From positions 1 through 33,899 of the forward strand of contig JAITWW010000007.1 of NCBI GenBank assembly GCA_031285085.1: a stretch of DNA of 33,899 nucleotides, in the 5' to 3' direction. Positions within the stretch are counted from its first letter, which is position 1; each line of letters opens with the position of its first letter. The position numbers were made by a program, and so were the translations under genes. Shown in pieces: positions 1 to 8,673 of this stretch. The notes below the pieces were generated by a model that was not told where the DNA came from, searched no databases, and saw nothing but the letters and a program-made list of their open reading frames with translations. Source of the stretch: Candidatus Methanofilum arcanum (lineage in GTDB: Archaea > Halobacteriota > Methanomicrobia > Methanomicrobiales > Methanospirillaceae).

Positions 1-133
1 ATGCAAGAGCCCAGCAGTTAAATGCATCATCTCCTCCTCCGAGATCGGTACTGAGATGAAATACAGCAGGGTATGTAAGAACAGCAGCAAGCAGGGTAAA
101 TAAGAGGAATACCCCTAGATACTCTTTCATCAT
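1..133 (-). CDS. Partial membrane protein, N-terminus only, possibly glycosyltransferase/mannosyltransferase-like (runs off the window edge)
   Basis: Reverse strand from ATG at 133 (or 130) reads MMKEYLGVFLLFTLLAAVLTYPAVFHLSTDLGGGDDAFNCWALA, open to the edge. N-terminal TM followed by a 'TYP..F.L.T....GDAF..W' pattern as in ArnT/PMT-type membrane proteins. Not in the supplied ORF track. Confidence 0.55.
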   Translation of the reverse strand, partial: MMKEYLGVFLLFTLLAAVLTYPAVFHLSTDLGGGDDAFNCWALA

Positions 134-294
134 ATTTTCTTCTTCACTGGTCATTTCGATCAATAATAAGTAATACACAATAATGCCATATAAATAATTT
201 TATTCAATCGTTATCATTTTGTTTTCTCAAGTTATTCTTTTTTGTGACTCAAAACTCCTATATACCATTATAGTCTATAGAAGAAGGACCAGAT

Positions 295-1401
295 ATGACA
301 AGTGACGTATTCTTCATCAACCTTCGCACAAACGACTTCGAAAATACACAACAAAAAATTCGCCGAATTTTTGATGGAGCAGATCTTGCGGCGTGCATCT
401 CAAAGGACGATCTTTGTGCCATTAAACTCCATATGGGAGAACGAGGAAATGATGCATATATTAGACCTCAATATGCTCGACAGGTTGTTGATGCTGTGCG
501 TGATGCACAGGGAAAGCCATTTCTCACAGATACCAATACCCTGTATCTCTATAAACGCAGAAACGCAGTAGATCATCATGAAACTGCAATTCTTAATGGA
601 TTTTCCTATTCAACGGTACATGCCCCTGTTATCATTGCTGATGGTCTACACGGAGAGAATGAGACAGATGTTGTCATCAATCAAAAGCACTTCAAAAAAG
701 TACATATCGCAGGTGCTTTTACGCAAGCAGAGTCTATGATTGTGCTTTCTCATGTAAAAGGACATATTCTTGCAGGGTTTGGAGGAGCACTAAAAAATCT
801 TGCTATGGGCTGTGCAACAATTGCTGGTAAAAAAGATCAGCATCAGGGATGGACAGCAGTTGTAAACACAGAGGCCTGTGTTGGATGTGGCACATGTGTT
901 GACTTATGTCAGTTCAATATTATTACTATCAAAGATGGTATCGCACAGATTCCTGCTGATGAGTGTTATGGCTGTGCAGGCTGTCTTGAAGTCTGTGAAT
1001 CAAATGCAATTGATTTTGATTGGAAAAACGATTTTAAAATATTTGTTGAGAGAATGATGGAATATGCCTATGGATCAGTCCTTGGCCTGTCACAAAAAGT
1101 AGGATATATCAATCTTCTCACAAATATCAGCCCATTTTGTGACTGTGCATCCTTCTCAAATCCAGCTATCGTTCCTGATATTGGAATATTAGCATCCAAA
1201 GATCCAGTGGCTATTGATCAGGCAAGTATTGATCTGATTAATCAACAACATGGGGTGCATGATTCATTGCTTCATTCCCATTTTCATCCGGGAGAAGACA
1301 AGTTCACTGGACTCTGGCCAAAAGTTGATGGAAGATATCAGATTGAGTATGCTGAAAAAATAGGGATGGGTACGCGAGATTATCGTCTTATCACCCTTTA
1401 A
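295..1401 (+). CDS. DUF362 domain protein with two 4Fe-4S ferredoxin-type motifs
   Basis: 368 aa; CVGCGTCVDLC and CYGCAGCLEVC cluster motifs; KLHMGERGN and SHVKGHILAGFGGALKNLAMGC as in DUF362 proteins. Confidence 0.88.
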   Translation: MTSDVFFINLRTNDFENTQQKIRRIFDGADLAACISKDDLCAIKLHMGERGNDAYIRPQYARQVVDAVRDAQGKPFLTDTNTLYLYKRRNAVDHHETAILNGFSYSTVHAPVIIADGLHGENETDVVINQKHFKKVHIAGAFTQAESMIVLSHVKGHILAGFGGALKNLAMGCATIAGKKDQHQGWTAVVNTEACVGCGTCVDLCQFNIITIKDGIAQIPADECYGCAGCLEVCESNAIDFDWKNDFKIFVERMMEYAYGSVLGLSQKVGYINLLTNISPFCDCASFSNPAIVPDIGILASKDPVAIDQASIDLINQQHGVHDSLLHSHFHPGEDKFTGLWPKVDGRYQIEYAEKIGMGTRDYRLITL

Positions 1402-1416
1402 TTCATTTTACATATA

Positions 1417-2136
1417 TTATCTGCTTAATGGATTTGTGCCTTGAAGGGTGATGGTGATCTTTTCAGACACTGCTTGTGGGTTATTATCTGCTAGGGAGTT
1501 TGCTTGTATTTCAGCCCACAGCATGTACGTCCCACTCTCATATGACCCCGTATTCCATACTCCACTAGAGAAATAGATCTGCTGAGTCATTGGAATATCT
1601 ATGAGTGAAAAACCATTGACTGCGGTTAATTCAGCTCCAGAAGGTGTTTGTATTTTGATAGTGACAGGAGCACCACTTCCTCGTGCACTCATTGGTGCGA
1701 GATTTGATATGATGCGAAACGCAGCGGTATGCCCTTTTGGAAACCATTTATTTGTTGCATCAAAATCAGATACGGTATCCCATACCTGTAATGTGAGAGA
1801 TGGCTGTGTAACAGTAAATGCAGGGTTTCGATCAGGGTATGTGTACCAGCGTCCTGTTGCATCAGTGAATGTTGTTGGCATGATATAGTATGAATGAGCA
1901 CTGGGAACTGTTTCAGTCAGAGTTGGTTCCCGAGACCTGCTACTTCCTGGAGCCCACCATGCGATCTGAGTGCCATCTGCAATACCACATGCAGAGATAT
2001 CAATCCCTTCTTCCCCAACGAATACAGTTCCCTCGGAGGGTATTTTTGATATCTCACCAGCACAAACGTGACTACCAAAGCATCCGATAATGATAGTGAG
2101 CAATACAAGGCACCGTGCTGTAGATAGTGTATGCAT
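1417..2136 (-). CDS. DUF3821-type secreted protein, no C-terminal anchor
   Basis: Signal peptide from internal Met (MHTLSTARCLVLLTIIIGCF); motif 'VFVGEEGIDISACGIADGTQIAWWAPG' shared with the neighbouring paralog. The track start at 2250 lies inside the upstream gene, so 2136 is preferred. Confidence 0.75.
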   Translation of the reverse strand: MHTLSTARCLVLLTIIIGCFGSHVCAGEISKIPSEGTVFVGEEGIDISACGIADGTQIAWWAPGSSRSREPTLTETVPSAHSYYIMPTTFTDATGRWYTYPDRNPAFTVTQPSLTLQVWDTVSDFDATNKWFPKGHTAAFRIISNLAPMSARGSGAPVTIKIQTPSGAELTAVNGFSLIDIPMTQQIYFSSGVWNTGSYESGTYMLWAEIQANSLADNNPQAVSEKITITLQGTNPLSR

Positions 2137-2180
2137 AATAGAGACTGGCAAGCAAAAGATAAATGTTTTTGTTTCTATGG

Positions 2181-3272
2181 TTAAGAGATGCGCCGAGATG
2201 TGAAAAATCCTATCAGTGACAAAACACTCAACACTCCAAGCAGAGACCATGACAATGGGGATGCTACTGGCTCGGTTGGCTCAGGTGTTGGAGGCACTCC
2301 TGCATCAGCTTCAGATGAGACAAGTTGAGATGAAGAGGAGGAGGGAGGAGAGGATTTTTGATTATTTGCACCCGGTGGGCGAGGAAGATCTGTTTTTTTA
2401 ACCACTACTGTTGTGCGAGGAGTGCGCACTGTTGTTTGGATCGTGATTGGTATAGTTGCTTCAGGTGTTGTTATCTCTCTTGTTGGCTCAGGCGTGGGCT
2501 TCGGGGTTGGTTTCGGAGTCTCTTCGACTTTTTTCTTTGGATCGGCAACAGAAAGGATAAATGTCTGCCACTCAGTTACTGTCATATCTGTCACTGGATA
2601 GTTTTCAGAAAGTCCATTTACCGTTGCAACCGCTCGAAATGAGTACTCTCCTTCTGGATAATCATCCAGCTTTGTGTCCCACACAACTCCGGTATCATAT
2701 GGAGTATAATATACAGGAATGTCTACAAGATTGAAAGGAGCGTTTCCAGAAAGACCAAGGGTTGTATAGATGGCATCATCTGGTCCTTTCATTTCGATGG
2801 TAATAGAGGCTCCAAAACACTCTGTTCTCTGTGCCATCTCAGCCATACTTGTGTAGATCTGAAATGAGACAAGATTTCCTTTTTTAATCCAGGTTTCATC
2901 ATGGTTAATCCCTGCTTCATTGACCTCAAGACGCAAGCTTGGTTCAATAAGATTGAAAATTTGCTCATTTTGCTGAAGATTATACCAGAATCCAATTTTG
3001 CCTGAAAAAATAGCAGGATCCACGAAAAAGTTATTTGAATCCATTACGTTATATCGAGCGTCTGGAAGATTTTGAGAAAAACCACTAGCCCACCAGGCGA
3101 TCTCTGTTCCTGCGCGAACACCTGCGCGAGTGAGATCGAGTCCACTCTCTCCTACAAAGACATAATCCGTTGATGAGGGAATGTGGCAGGCAGCAGCTAC
3201 TGGAGATATGCTTTCCATAAGCAAAATGAGAAAGAAACAAATGGAAAGTACTGCTAATAAGAATGACCTCAT
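2181..3272 (-). CDS. DUF3821-type surface protein with Pro/Thr-rich stalk and C-terminal membrane anchor
   Basis: Signal peptide, 'VFVGESGLDLTRAGVRAGTEIAWWASG' motif, PTPKPTPEPT-type linker, C-terminal hydrophobic helix followed by RRIS. Confidence 0.8.
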   Translation of the reverse strand: MRSFLLAVLSICFFLILLMESISPVAAACHIPSSTDYVFVGESGLDLTRAGVRAGTEIAWWASGFSQNLPDARYNVMDSNNFFVDPAIFSGKIGFWYNLQQNEQIFNLIEPSLRLEVNEAGINHDETWIKKGNLVSFQIYTSMAEMAQRTECFGASITIEMKGPDDAIYTTLGLSGNAPFNLVDIPVYYTPYDTGVVWDTKLDDYPEGEYSFRAVATVNGLSENYPVTDMTVTEWQTFILSVADPKKKVEETPKPTPKPTPEPTREITTPEATIPITIQTTVRTPRTTVVVKKTDLPRPPGANNQKSSPPSSSSSQLVSSEADAGVPPTPEPTEPVASPLSWSLLGVLSVLSLIGFFTSRRIS

Positions 3273-3379
3273 ATTGTTACGTATTTCGACATACTAGATG
3301 AAAACAGTTATTGAAAAAGATCTCTTCCTGATCCTTTTGTCGTAACCTTCATACTCCCTATGAGACAACATAACTCAAC

Positions 3380-4258
3380 ATGGCCTTGACAAAAAGAATC
3401 ATTCCCTGTCTTGATATAAAAGATGGACGGGTCGTGAAAGGTACAAAATTCATTGATTTAAGAGATGCAGGAGATCCTGTTGAACGAGCTGCTGTATATA
3501 ATGAACAGGGAGCAGATGAGGTCGTTTTTCTCGATATTACTGCATCAAAGGAGAAAAGAGGCGCCCTTTTGAGTGTGATTGGGAGAGCTGCTGATGAACT
3601 GTTCCTACCACTTACTGTTGGAGGTGGAATTCATGATACAAATGATATTACCGAACTTCTCCGTGCAGGGGCTGATAAGGTTTCGATCAATACAGGAGGT
3701 GTCAAGGATCCTGAGCTATACACAAAAGGTGCAGATATTTTTGGAAACCAGTGCATCGTTGCTGCAATTGATGTTCGAAGAAGATATGACATTGATGTAG
3801 AGATAAAGCTTGAAGCATTATCGAAAGAGAGGGGAGTTCGCTCTAAAGAAACACAGATTCCAATACCAGAAAAACCAAACCCAATTCGGCTACCAGATGG
3901 AACTGCATGTTGGTATGAGGTTGTGATATATGGAGGAAGTACTCCAACTGGCATTGATGCGGTGTGGTGGGCAAAAGAGGCTGAAGCACGAGGGGCGGGG
4001 GAGATCTTACTTACCAGTATGGAAACAGATGGGGAAAAAGATGGTTTCGATCTTGCAATTACAAAAGCAGTTGCAGATTCAGTGCATGTCCCCATTATTG
4101 CATCTGGTGGCGTTGGCACCCTTGAACACTTTTATGATGGATTTACAAAAGGGAATGCAGATGCTTGCCTTGCTGCATCAGTTTTTCACTATGGCACCTA
4201 CACTGTTCTTGATGTAAAGAGGTACTTGCACGATCGAGGGATAAACGTACGGTTATAA
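3380..4258 (+). CDS. hisF: Imidazole glycerol phosphate synthase subunit HisF
   Basis: [21 protein letters not shown]..., [37 protein letters not shown] are canonical HisF motifs. Confidence 0.96.
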   Translation: MALTKRIIPCLDIKDGRVVKGTKFIDLRDAGDPVERAAVYNEQGADEVVFLDITASKEKRGALLSVIGRAADELFLPLTVGGGIHDTNDITELLRAGADKVSINTGGVKDPELYTKGADIFGNQCIVAAIDVRRRYDIDVEIKLEALSKERGVRSKETQIPIPEKPNPIRLPDGTACWYEVVIYGGSTPTGIDAVWWAKEAEARGAGEILLTSMETDGEKDGFDLAITKAVADSVHVPIIASGGVGTLEHFYDGFTKGNADACLAASVFHYGTYTVLDVKRYLHDRGINVRL

Positions 4259-4285
4259 CTTAAAATGAAGTAATGCTACCATTTA

Positions 4286-4346
4286 TCTCTTTTTTCCCTT
4301 TTCCTCTCTTTTCCCTCTCTTTTTCCTCTCTTTTATCTTCTTTTTT
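4286..4346 (+). terminator. Polypyrimidine/oligo-T tract, probable hisF transcription terminator
   Basis: 49-nt uninterrupted pyrimidine run (4286-4334) with several T4-T6 runs, immediately after the hisF stop; archaeal termination commonly occurs at oligo-U tracts. Confidence 0.5.
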
Positions 4347-4410
4347 ATACTTCCTTGCTTCTGTGTAATCGTACCCACAAACCTTAAACCCTAGAACCTC
4401 TCCTTATCTG

Positions 4411-5700
4411 TTGATGAAACCATATCTCCAAGTTGCGCTTGATCTTGTGGAACTCGACCGCGCCATTGAAATTGCAGCTGAATCTCTTGCAGGTGGTGCA
4501 GACTGGCTTGAAATCGGAACTCCGCTCATTAAAAGTGAAGGAATGCGTGCAGTGAGTGAGATAAAGAAGCGCTTTCCAACTATTCAAATTATTGCAGATA
4601 TGAAGATAGCAGATACAGGAGCGATGGAAGTAGAGATGGCTGCAAAGTCTGGTGCCTCCATTATCTGTATTCTTGGAGCTTCTGATGATGCTGTGATAAT
4701 CGACGCACTTCGAGCAGCACAGAAGTATGGAGTGCAGCTCATGGCTGATCTTATTCATGTCCAAGATCCTGTCCTTCGAAGCAAGGAGCTCCAGCAGCTT
4801 GGAGTTCATATCATCAATGCCCATGTAGGTATTGATCAGCAGATGATGGGGAAGTCATCTCTTGATCTTATTACATCCATTGCCTCAGAGATTGATGTTC
4901 CACTTGCTATTGCAGGAGGGCTTGACAGCGAAAATGCCGCTCTTGCCGTAAAAGCTGGTGCATCAATTGTCATTGTTGGAGGGTGGATTACCCGTTCATC
5001 TGATGTTACCGGCGCAACTGCGCGCATTAGATCTGCCATTGATGATCCATCTTTGATATCACCAACCACAAAGACACGTGATGATGAGGTTCGTGAGATG
5101 TTTTCAACGCTTTCCACGCCACGTATCAGCGATGCGATGCACCGGAAAGGGGCTATGATTGGCATTACATCAATATGTGGAGATAATATCCGGGCAGCAG
5201 GGCAAGCAATAACTGTTCAGACCTTTGCAGGTGACTGGGCAAAGCCTGTGCAAGCCATTGAACTGGGAAAACAAGGGGATATGCTTGTTATTAATAATGA
5301 TGGAGGAACACATATTGCTCCATGGGGTGAGCTGGCAACTATTTCTGCAATAAATCGTGGTATTGCAGGGGTTATTATTGATGGCTCTGTTCGTGATGTT
5401 GATGATATTCGCACCATGCATTATCCCATATGGGCACGCGGGACCTGTCCAAATGCTGGTGAACCAAAAGGATTTGGAGAGATAAATGCTGAAATACAGT
5501 GCTGTGGGCAGACAGTGCGTGCGGGGGATTGGATTATCGCAGATGAAAATGGTGTTGTGGTTGTTCCAAAAGAGCGAGCATATGAGATAGCACGTCGTGC
5601 CCTTGAGGTTCAAAAAACAGAGGATAGAATTAGGGAGGAGCTTAAAAGGGGCAAAGGACTTGCAGAGGTTATGAATCTTCTCAGGTGGGAGAAACAATAA
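4411..5700 (+). CDS. hxlA: Bifunctional 3-hexulose-6-phosphate synthase fused to an RraA-like domain
   Basis: N-terminal HPS/OMPDC fold (LQVALDLVELDRAIEIA, DMKIADTGAMEVEMAAKSGA, AIAGGLDSENAA); C-terminal RraA-like region (TPRISDAMHRKGAM, GGTHIAPWGELATISAINRGIAGVIIDGSVRDVDDI). Confidence 0.9.
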   Translation: MMKPYLQVALDLVELDRAIEIAAESLAGGADWLEIGTPLIKSEGMRAVSEIKKRFPTIQIIADMKIADTGAMEVEMAAKSGASIICILGASDDAVIIDALRAAQKYGVQLMADLIHVQDPVLRSKELQQLGVHIINAHVGIDQQMMGKSSLDLITSIASEIDVPLAIAGGLDSENAALAVKAGASIVIVGGWITRSSDVTGATARIRSAIDDPSLISPTTKTRDDEVREMFSTLSTPRISDAMHRKGAMIGITSICGDNIRAAGQAITVQTFAGDWAKPVQAIELGKQGDMLVINNDGGTHIAPWGELATISAINRGIAGVIIDGSVRDVDDIRTMHYPIWARGTCPNAGEPKGFGEINAEIQCCGQTVRAGDWIIADENGVVVVPKERAYEIARRALEVQKTEDRIREELKRGKGLAEVMNLLRWEKQ

Positions 5701-5734
5701 TATCAAAAATATCAAAAAAGTGCTCTGTAACATT

Positions 5735-5757
5735 CACCAAATGTTCTATTTTTGGTG
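5735..5757. terminator. Inverted repeat in a convergent intergenic region, possible terminator
   Basis: CACCAAA-tgttctatt-TTTGGTG, perfect 7-bp stem between the convergent hxlA and HD-dNTPase genes. Confidence 0.4.
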
Positions 5758-5852
5758 GATTCTAGAGAATTGCAATTGCACTTTTGCTGGCTTTGTTTAT
5801 AAACGGGAGCATTTATGAGGCGATGAGACCTTGTCTTCTATCTTGTGATATC

Positions 5853-7058
5853 TCAGTTTCTTCCTGAAAAATGTTGCACGCGAACAGGAAGCACGATCTC
5901 TTTACACCGTGCTTCAAAATAATTATCTGTCATTCCTGCAAGAAAATCAAGGACGGCCTGTTCTGGAGTGACTTCTTCTCTATACCGTGGTGAAGTCGAT
6001 TCGTTATCTAAAAAGTCAGTAAAGATAGCAGAGTCATTTCGTTCATGCTCAAGATCATCAAGATAGTGCTCATAGAGATCAGAAAAAAGTCTCTCCATTC
6101 GTTTCTGATTTCCAAGAAGCACAGGAGATTCACAGATCGAGCTGAAGTTAAATCTCTTAAATGCACGTAGAAATGCCTGACCATCTTCTGAAAAAGAGAT
6201 CATGTCTTGATTATAACTGGTATAAAGGAGATCCTTGACTAAAAGATCAACTGTTTTCCTCTCTATTTTATTGCGATCTTCCCAAATATCATCTATTTCA
6301 AGCATTTCATAGCAAAGTTCTGGAAAGTTTTGGAGATCCTCTCTTGTCAACAGATTCACTGCCAGTGCATCGATTAGATCACGGGCAACATATGCTATAC
6401 TATCTGATAATCGCACAACACATCCTTCATAGGTTGATGGAAGGCTATCTCTCCCTGCAAGAGATCTCTCATATTTTTCCTGAATACTATCAATTGAAAG
6501 CTGTCTATCTGGGATCAGTTTATACTTGTCCTTCTCACCGTTATGCGATAAAATGCCATCTAAGACCTGAATCGTGAGATCACGATCCTCAATAATCTCA
6601 AGCCAACGATAGCTCTGTACATTATGAGCAAATCCAGGAATTTTCACCTTTTTTGCCAGAGCATTGAGAATTGTCTCTCCTTCATGCCCAAAAGGTGGAT
6701 GACCGATATCATGCCCAAGGGAGATGGCTTCGATGAGATCATCATTTAATGACAAAGCGCGTCCGATGGTTTGTGCAACTCTTGATACTATCTGCACATG
6801 CAAAGCGCGGTGGGCGATGTGCATATGATCAACAAGAAAAAAGACCTGTGTCTTGTCGATGTAGCGTGTGTACGCCATTGAGTTCAAGATTCGATCTGTA
6901 TCTCGAGCATAAGGGGGTCTGATCACTTCTTCTTCAGGAAAGCTAGAAAATATACGTATATATGCCGCATTCGGGCAAGCATGTGACGAACGACTTGCAT
7001 CAGAACGTTTGGATAGTTCTGCAAGATGTTGATAGAATGCACTATATTTTTCTTTCAT
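5853..7058 (-). CDS. HD-domain dNTP triphosphohydrolase (Dgt family)
   Basis: Motifs NSMAYTRYIDKTQVFF, HRALHVQIVSRVAQTIGRAL, SLGHDIGHPPFGHEGE, RLSDSIAYVARDLIDA. Confidence 0.88.
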   Translation of the reverse strand: MKEKYSAFYQHLAELSKRSDASRSSHACPNAAYIRIFSSFPEEEVIRPPYARDTDRILNSMAYTRYIDKTQVFFLVDHMHIAHRALHVQIVSRVAQTIGRALSLNDDLIEAISLGHDIGHPPFGHEGETILNALAKKVKIPGFAHNVQSYRWLEIIEDRDLTIQVLDGILSHNGEKDKYKLIPDRQLSIDSIQEKYERSLAGRDSLPSTYEGCVVRLSDSIAYVARDLIDALAVNLLTREDLQNFPELCYEMLEIDDIWEDRNKIERKTVDLLVKDLLYTSYNQDMISFSEDGQAFLRAFKRFNFSSICESPVLLGNQKRMERLFSDLYEHYLDDLEHERNDSAIFTDFLDNESTSPRYREEVTPEQAVLDFLAGMTDNYFEARCKEIVLPVRVQHFSGRN

Positions 7059-7099
7059 TCTATAACGCAGTTTTAATTGAATAATTTGTTTATTTAAAA

Positions 7100-7375
7100 T
7101 TATATGAGAAAGAAGTTGTTAGAATTAGAACGTACGAGCCCATCATTCTCAACGGGTCGGTTAAAACTAACAATAAGCCCTGAATTGATCATGCGTGTGA
7201 GATTATTCAATCCTACAAATCCATTTTCTTCGAGAAATTGATTATACTCACTTAGTAACCTTTCCTGTCTTTCAAATGAATACTGCTGATCCATAACGAA
7301 CGTAGCAGCTGCAATAAGAGCAGCGCTGATACACAAAAGTAACACAAAAATACTCACAATTTTTGATCTCGTCAC
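7100..7375 (-). CDS. Small membrane-anchored or secreted protein of unknown function
   Basis: 91 aa; N-terminal hydrophobic segment (IVSIFVLLLCISAALIAAATFV); directly downstream (32-nt gap) of the winged-helix regulator on the same strand. Confidence 0.55.
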   Translation of the reverse strand: MTRSKIVSIFVLLLCISAALIAAATFVMDQQYSFERQERLLSEYNQFLEENGFVGLNNLTRMINSGLIVSFNRPVENDGLVRSNSNNFFLI

Positions 7376-7406
7376 CCTTATCTCCTCCTCTCACGTGAAG
7401 TACTTC

Positions 7407-8045
7407 TCACTTCAACATAATTAAGTTGCCCATGCCACGCCGTCGTTTTTCAACAAGCCCCATACTCTCAAGCACATCAAGTGTTCTACTGACATTGGAC
7501 TTTGAAAGGCCAGTTTTTTCTACGATATCACTCTGTGCCATCATACCATCCTCATCAAGTATTGTCTGGTACACAATCTGCTGATCTTCCTTGAGAGATG
7601 GAACAACTGCTTCCCAGCGTGCTTTTCGTTCTTCAAGTGGTGTTGGAATGGGCTGCTCTGGTAATTTTTGGTATGTATTTGTTCCTACTCCAACTTGCGC
7701 TCCAGAAGCTTCGAATGTTCCTGTATAAATGGGTTGATTTGATGATTGAACAGATGTTTGTTGAGTTTGTAGCATGGTTTCTTGCAGCACTTGCATACGA
7801 TCATACAGTAGCAGATACAAAGCACTCGCACTCACAACAAGAGAAGCAATGACGATCGTGGCAACATCAGCAAGTGTGAAAATATCTCCTAAATAAGTAG
7901 ATTGAATAAAATAATCTGTTCCTGTGCTCCAAATTACGAGTGGTGTTGGATTTAATAGCTTGATCCCTAAAAAGAAAGATCCACCAATAAACGCCAGGCC
8001 CGCAAATAAAAATTGCCCAGTCATATACGAATGTGTAGGTGTCAT
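7407..8045 (-). CDS. Membrane-anchored winged-helix (MarR-like) transcriptional regulator
   Basis: Hydrophobic N-terminal half (FAGLAFIGGSFFLGI; DVATIVIASLVVSASALYLLLY); C-terminal wHTH 'EDQQIVYQTILDEDGMMAQSDIVEKTGLSKSNVSRTLDVLESMGLVEKRRRGMGNLIML'. Confidence 0.82.
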   Translation of the reverse strand: MTPTHSYMTGQFLFAGLAFIGGSFFLGIKLLNPTPLVIWSTGTDYFIQSTYLGDIFTLADVATIVIASLVVSASALYLLLYDRMQVLQETMLQTQQTSVQSSNQPIYTGTFEASGAQVGVGTNTYQKLPEQPIPTPLEERKARWEAVVPSLKEDQQIVYQTILDEDGMMAQSDIVEKTGLSKSNVSRTLDVLESMGLVEKRRRGMGNLIMLK

Positions 8046-8106
8046 AGTAAATCACCAGTGCTGTCAGGTATAATCTGTTTATTCTCTCTACTTTCAATCA
8101 TCCTAT

Positions 8107-8150
8107 ACTTGTTCTTCCTATATATACCTATCAGAACAGGTAAGAACTTG
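8107..8150 (-). promoter_or_regulatory. TATA box flanked by inverted AGAAC repeats (putative promoter/operator of the wHTH gene)
   Basis: TGTTCT (8110-8115) and AGAACA (8133-8138) are inverted around tatatata (about 8119-8126); a further AAGAAC lies at 8142-8147 and GTTCTT at 8111-8116. Spacing to the ATG at 8045 suits an archaeal TATA box. Confidence 0.45.
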
Positions 8151-8200
8151 CTTAATGGAGATAATATATTTTGATAATGTATAATTATGAACACACCCTA

Positions 8201-8641
8201 TTAGAGTAATTCGTATGGCCAGCACTCATATGCTTCAAAGAGAGCAGGCATGGTTTTATCGAGGCATTCTTGTGCAACAACAGCAATACGCCCATCATCA
8301 AGCTTTGCCATTTCTGGATCGATAACAACTTCCCCTGAAAAAATACTTGGGCCACTTTCCTGCACGACGGCAGTATATCGAAGACCAAAGAGCACAAATG
8401 CCTGGCCATGTACCGCCTGCGTTAAATGGCAGAAAGTAGGTGAAATATGAGAAAGTGAATGATCAAGAATGGTTTGTGTGGTTTTAATTACCTGCTCAAG
8501 CAGTGCTGAAAACTGAGCATCTGGTTGTTCGACTGGAATACCTGCTTGGATATTTAGAGAGACTGCTTTTTTTCCAATTCCTGCTTTTTGTGGTGTTATT
8601 TGAATAATAAGGCGAAATGCTTCTCCTGTTTTCATTGTCAT
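8201..8641 (-). CDS. Conserved-looking hypothetical protein downstream of the MetE-like gene
   Basis: Long ORF; start chosen at internal Met27 (8641), 32 nt after the upstream stop, because the track start at 8719 overlaps the MetE-like gene. Confidence 0.6.
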   Translation of the reverse strand: MTMKTGEAFRLIIQITPQKAGIGKKAVSLNIQAGIPVEQPDAQFSALLEQVIKTTQTILDHSLSHISPTFCHLTQAVHGQAFVLFGLRYTAVVQESGPSIFSGEVVIDPEMAKLDDGRIAVVAQECLDKTMPALFEAYECWPYELL

Positions 8642-8673
8642 GACTGTCACCGTCTCACTTTTCTTCTTTTCTT

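Noticed and set aside
3631-4119. 162-aa minus-strand ORF antisense to hisF
   Set aside because: Lies wholly inside a confident hisF gene; composition is typical of a shadow ORF.
3380-4258. HisF with an internal ~30-aa insertion ([31 protein letters not shown]) as a novelty
   Set aside because: As I recall, methanogen HisF proteins often carry an insertion at this site before the WYEVVIYGG motif, so it is probably ordinary lineage variation.
5170-5733. 187-aa minus-strand ORF antisense to the HxlA-RraA gene
   Set aside because: Shadow of a confident coding sequence with Cys/Ile/Asn-rich nonsense composition.
5820-5867. C/D-box-like pattern (GCGATGA ... CTGA) downstream of a tttataaa sequence between hxlA and the dNTPase gene
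   Set aside because: The C box is imperfect, D'/C' boxes are unconvincing, there is no terminal stem, and the D box lies in the dNTPase coding end.
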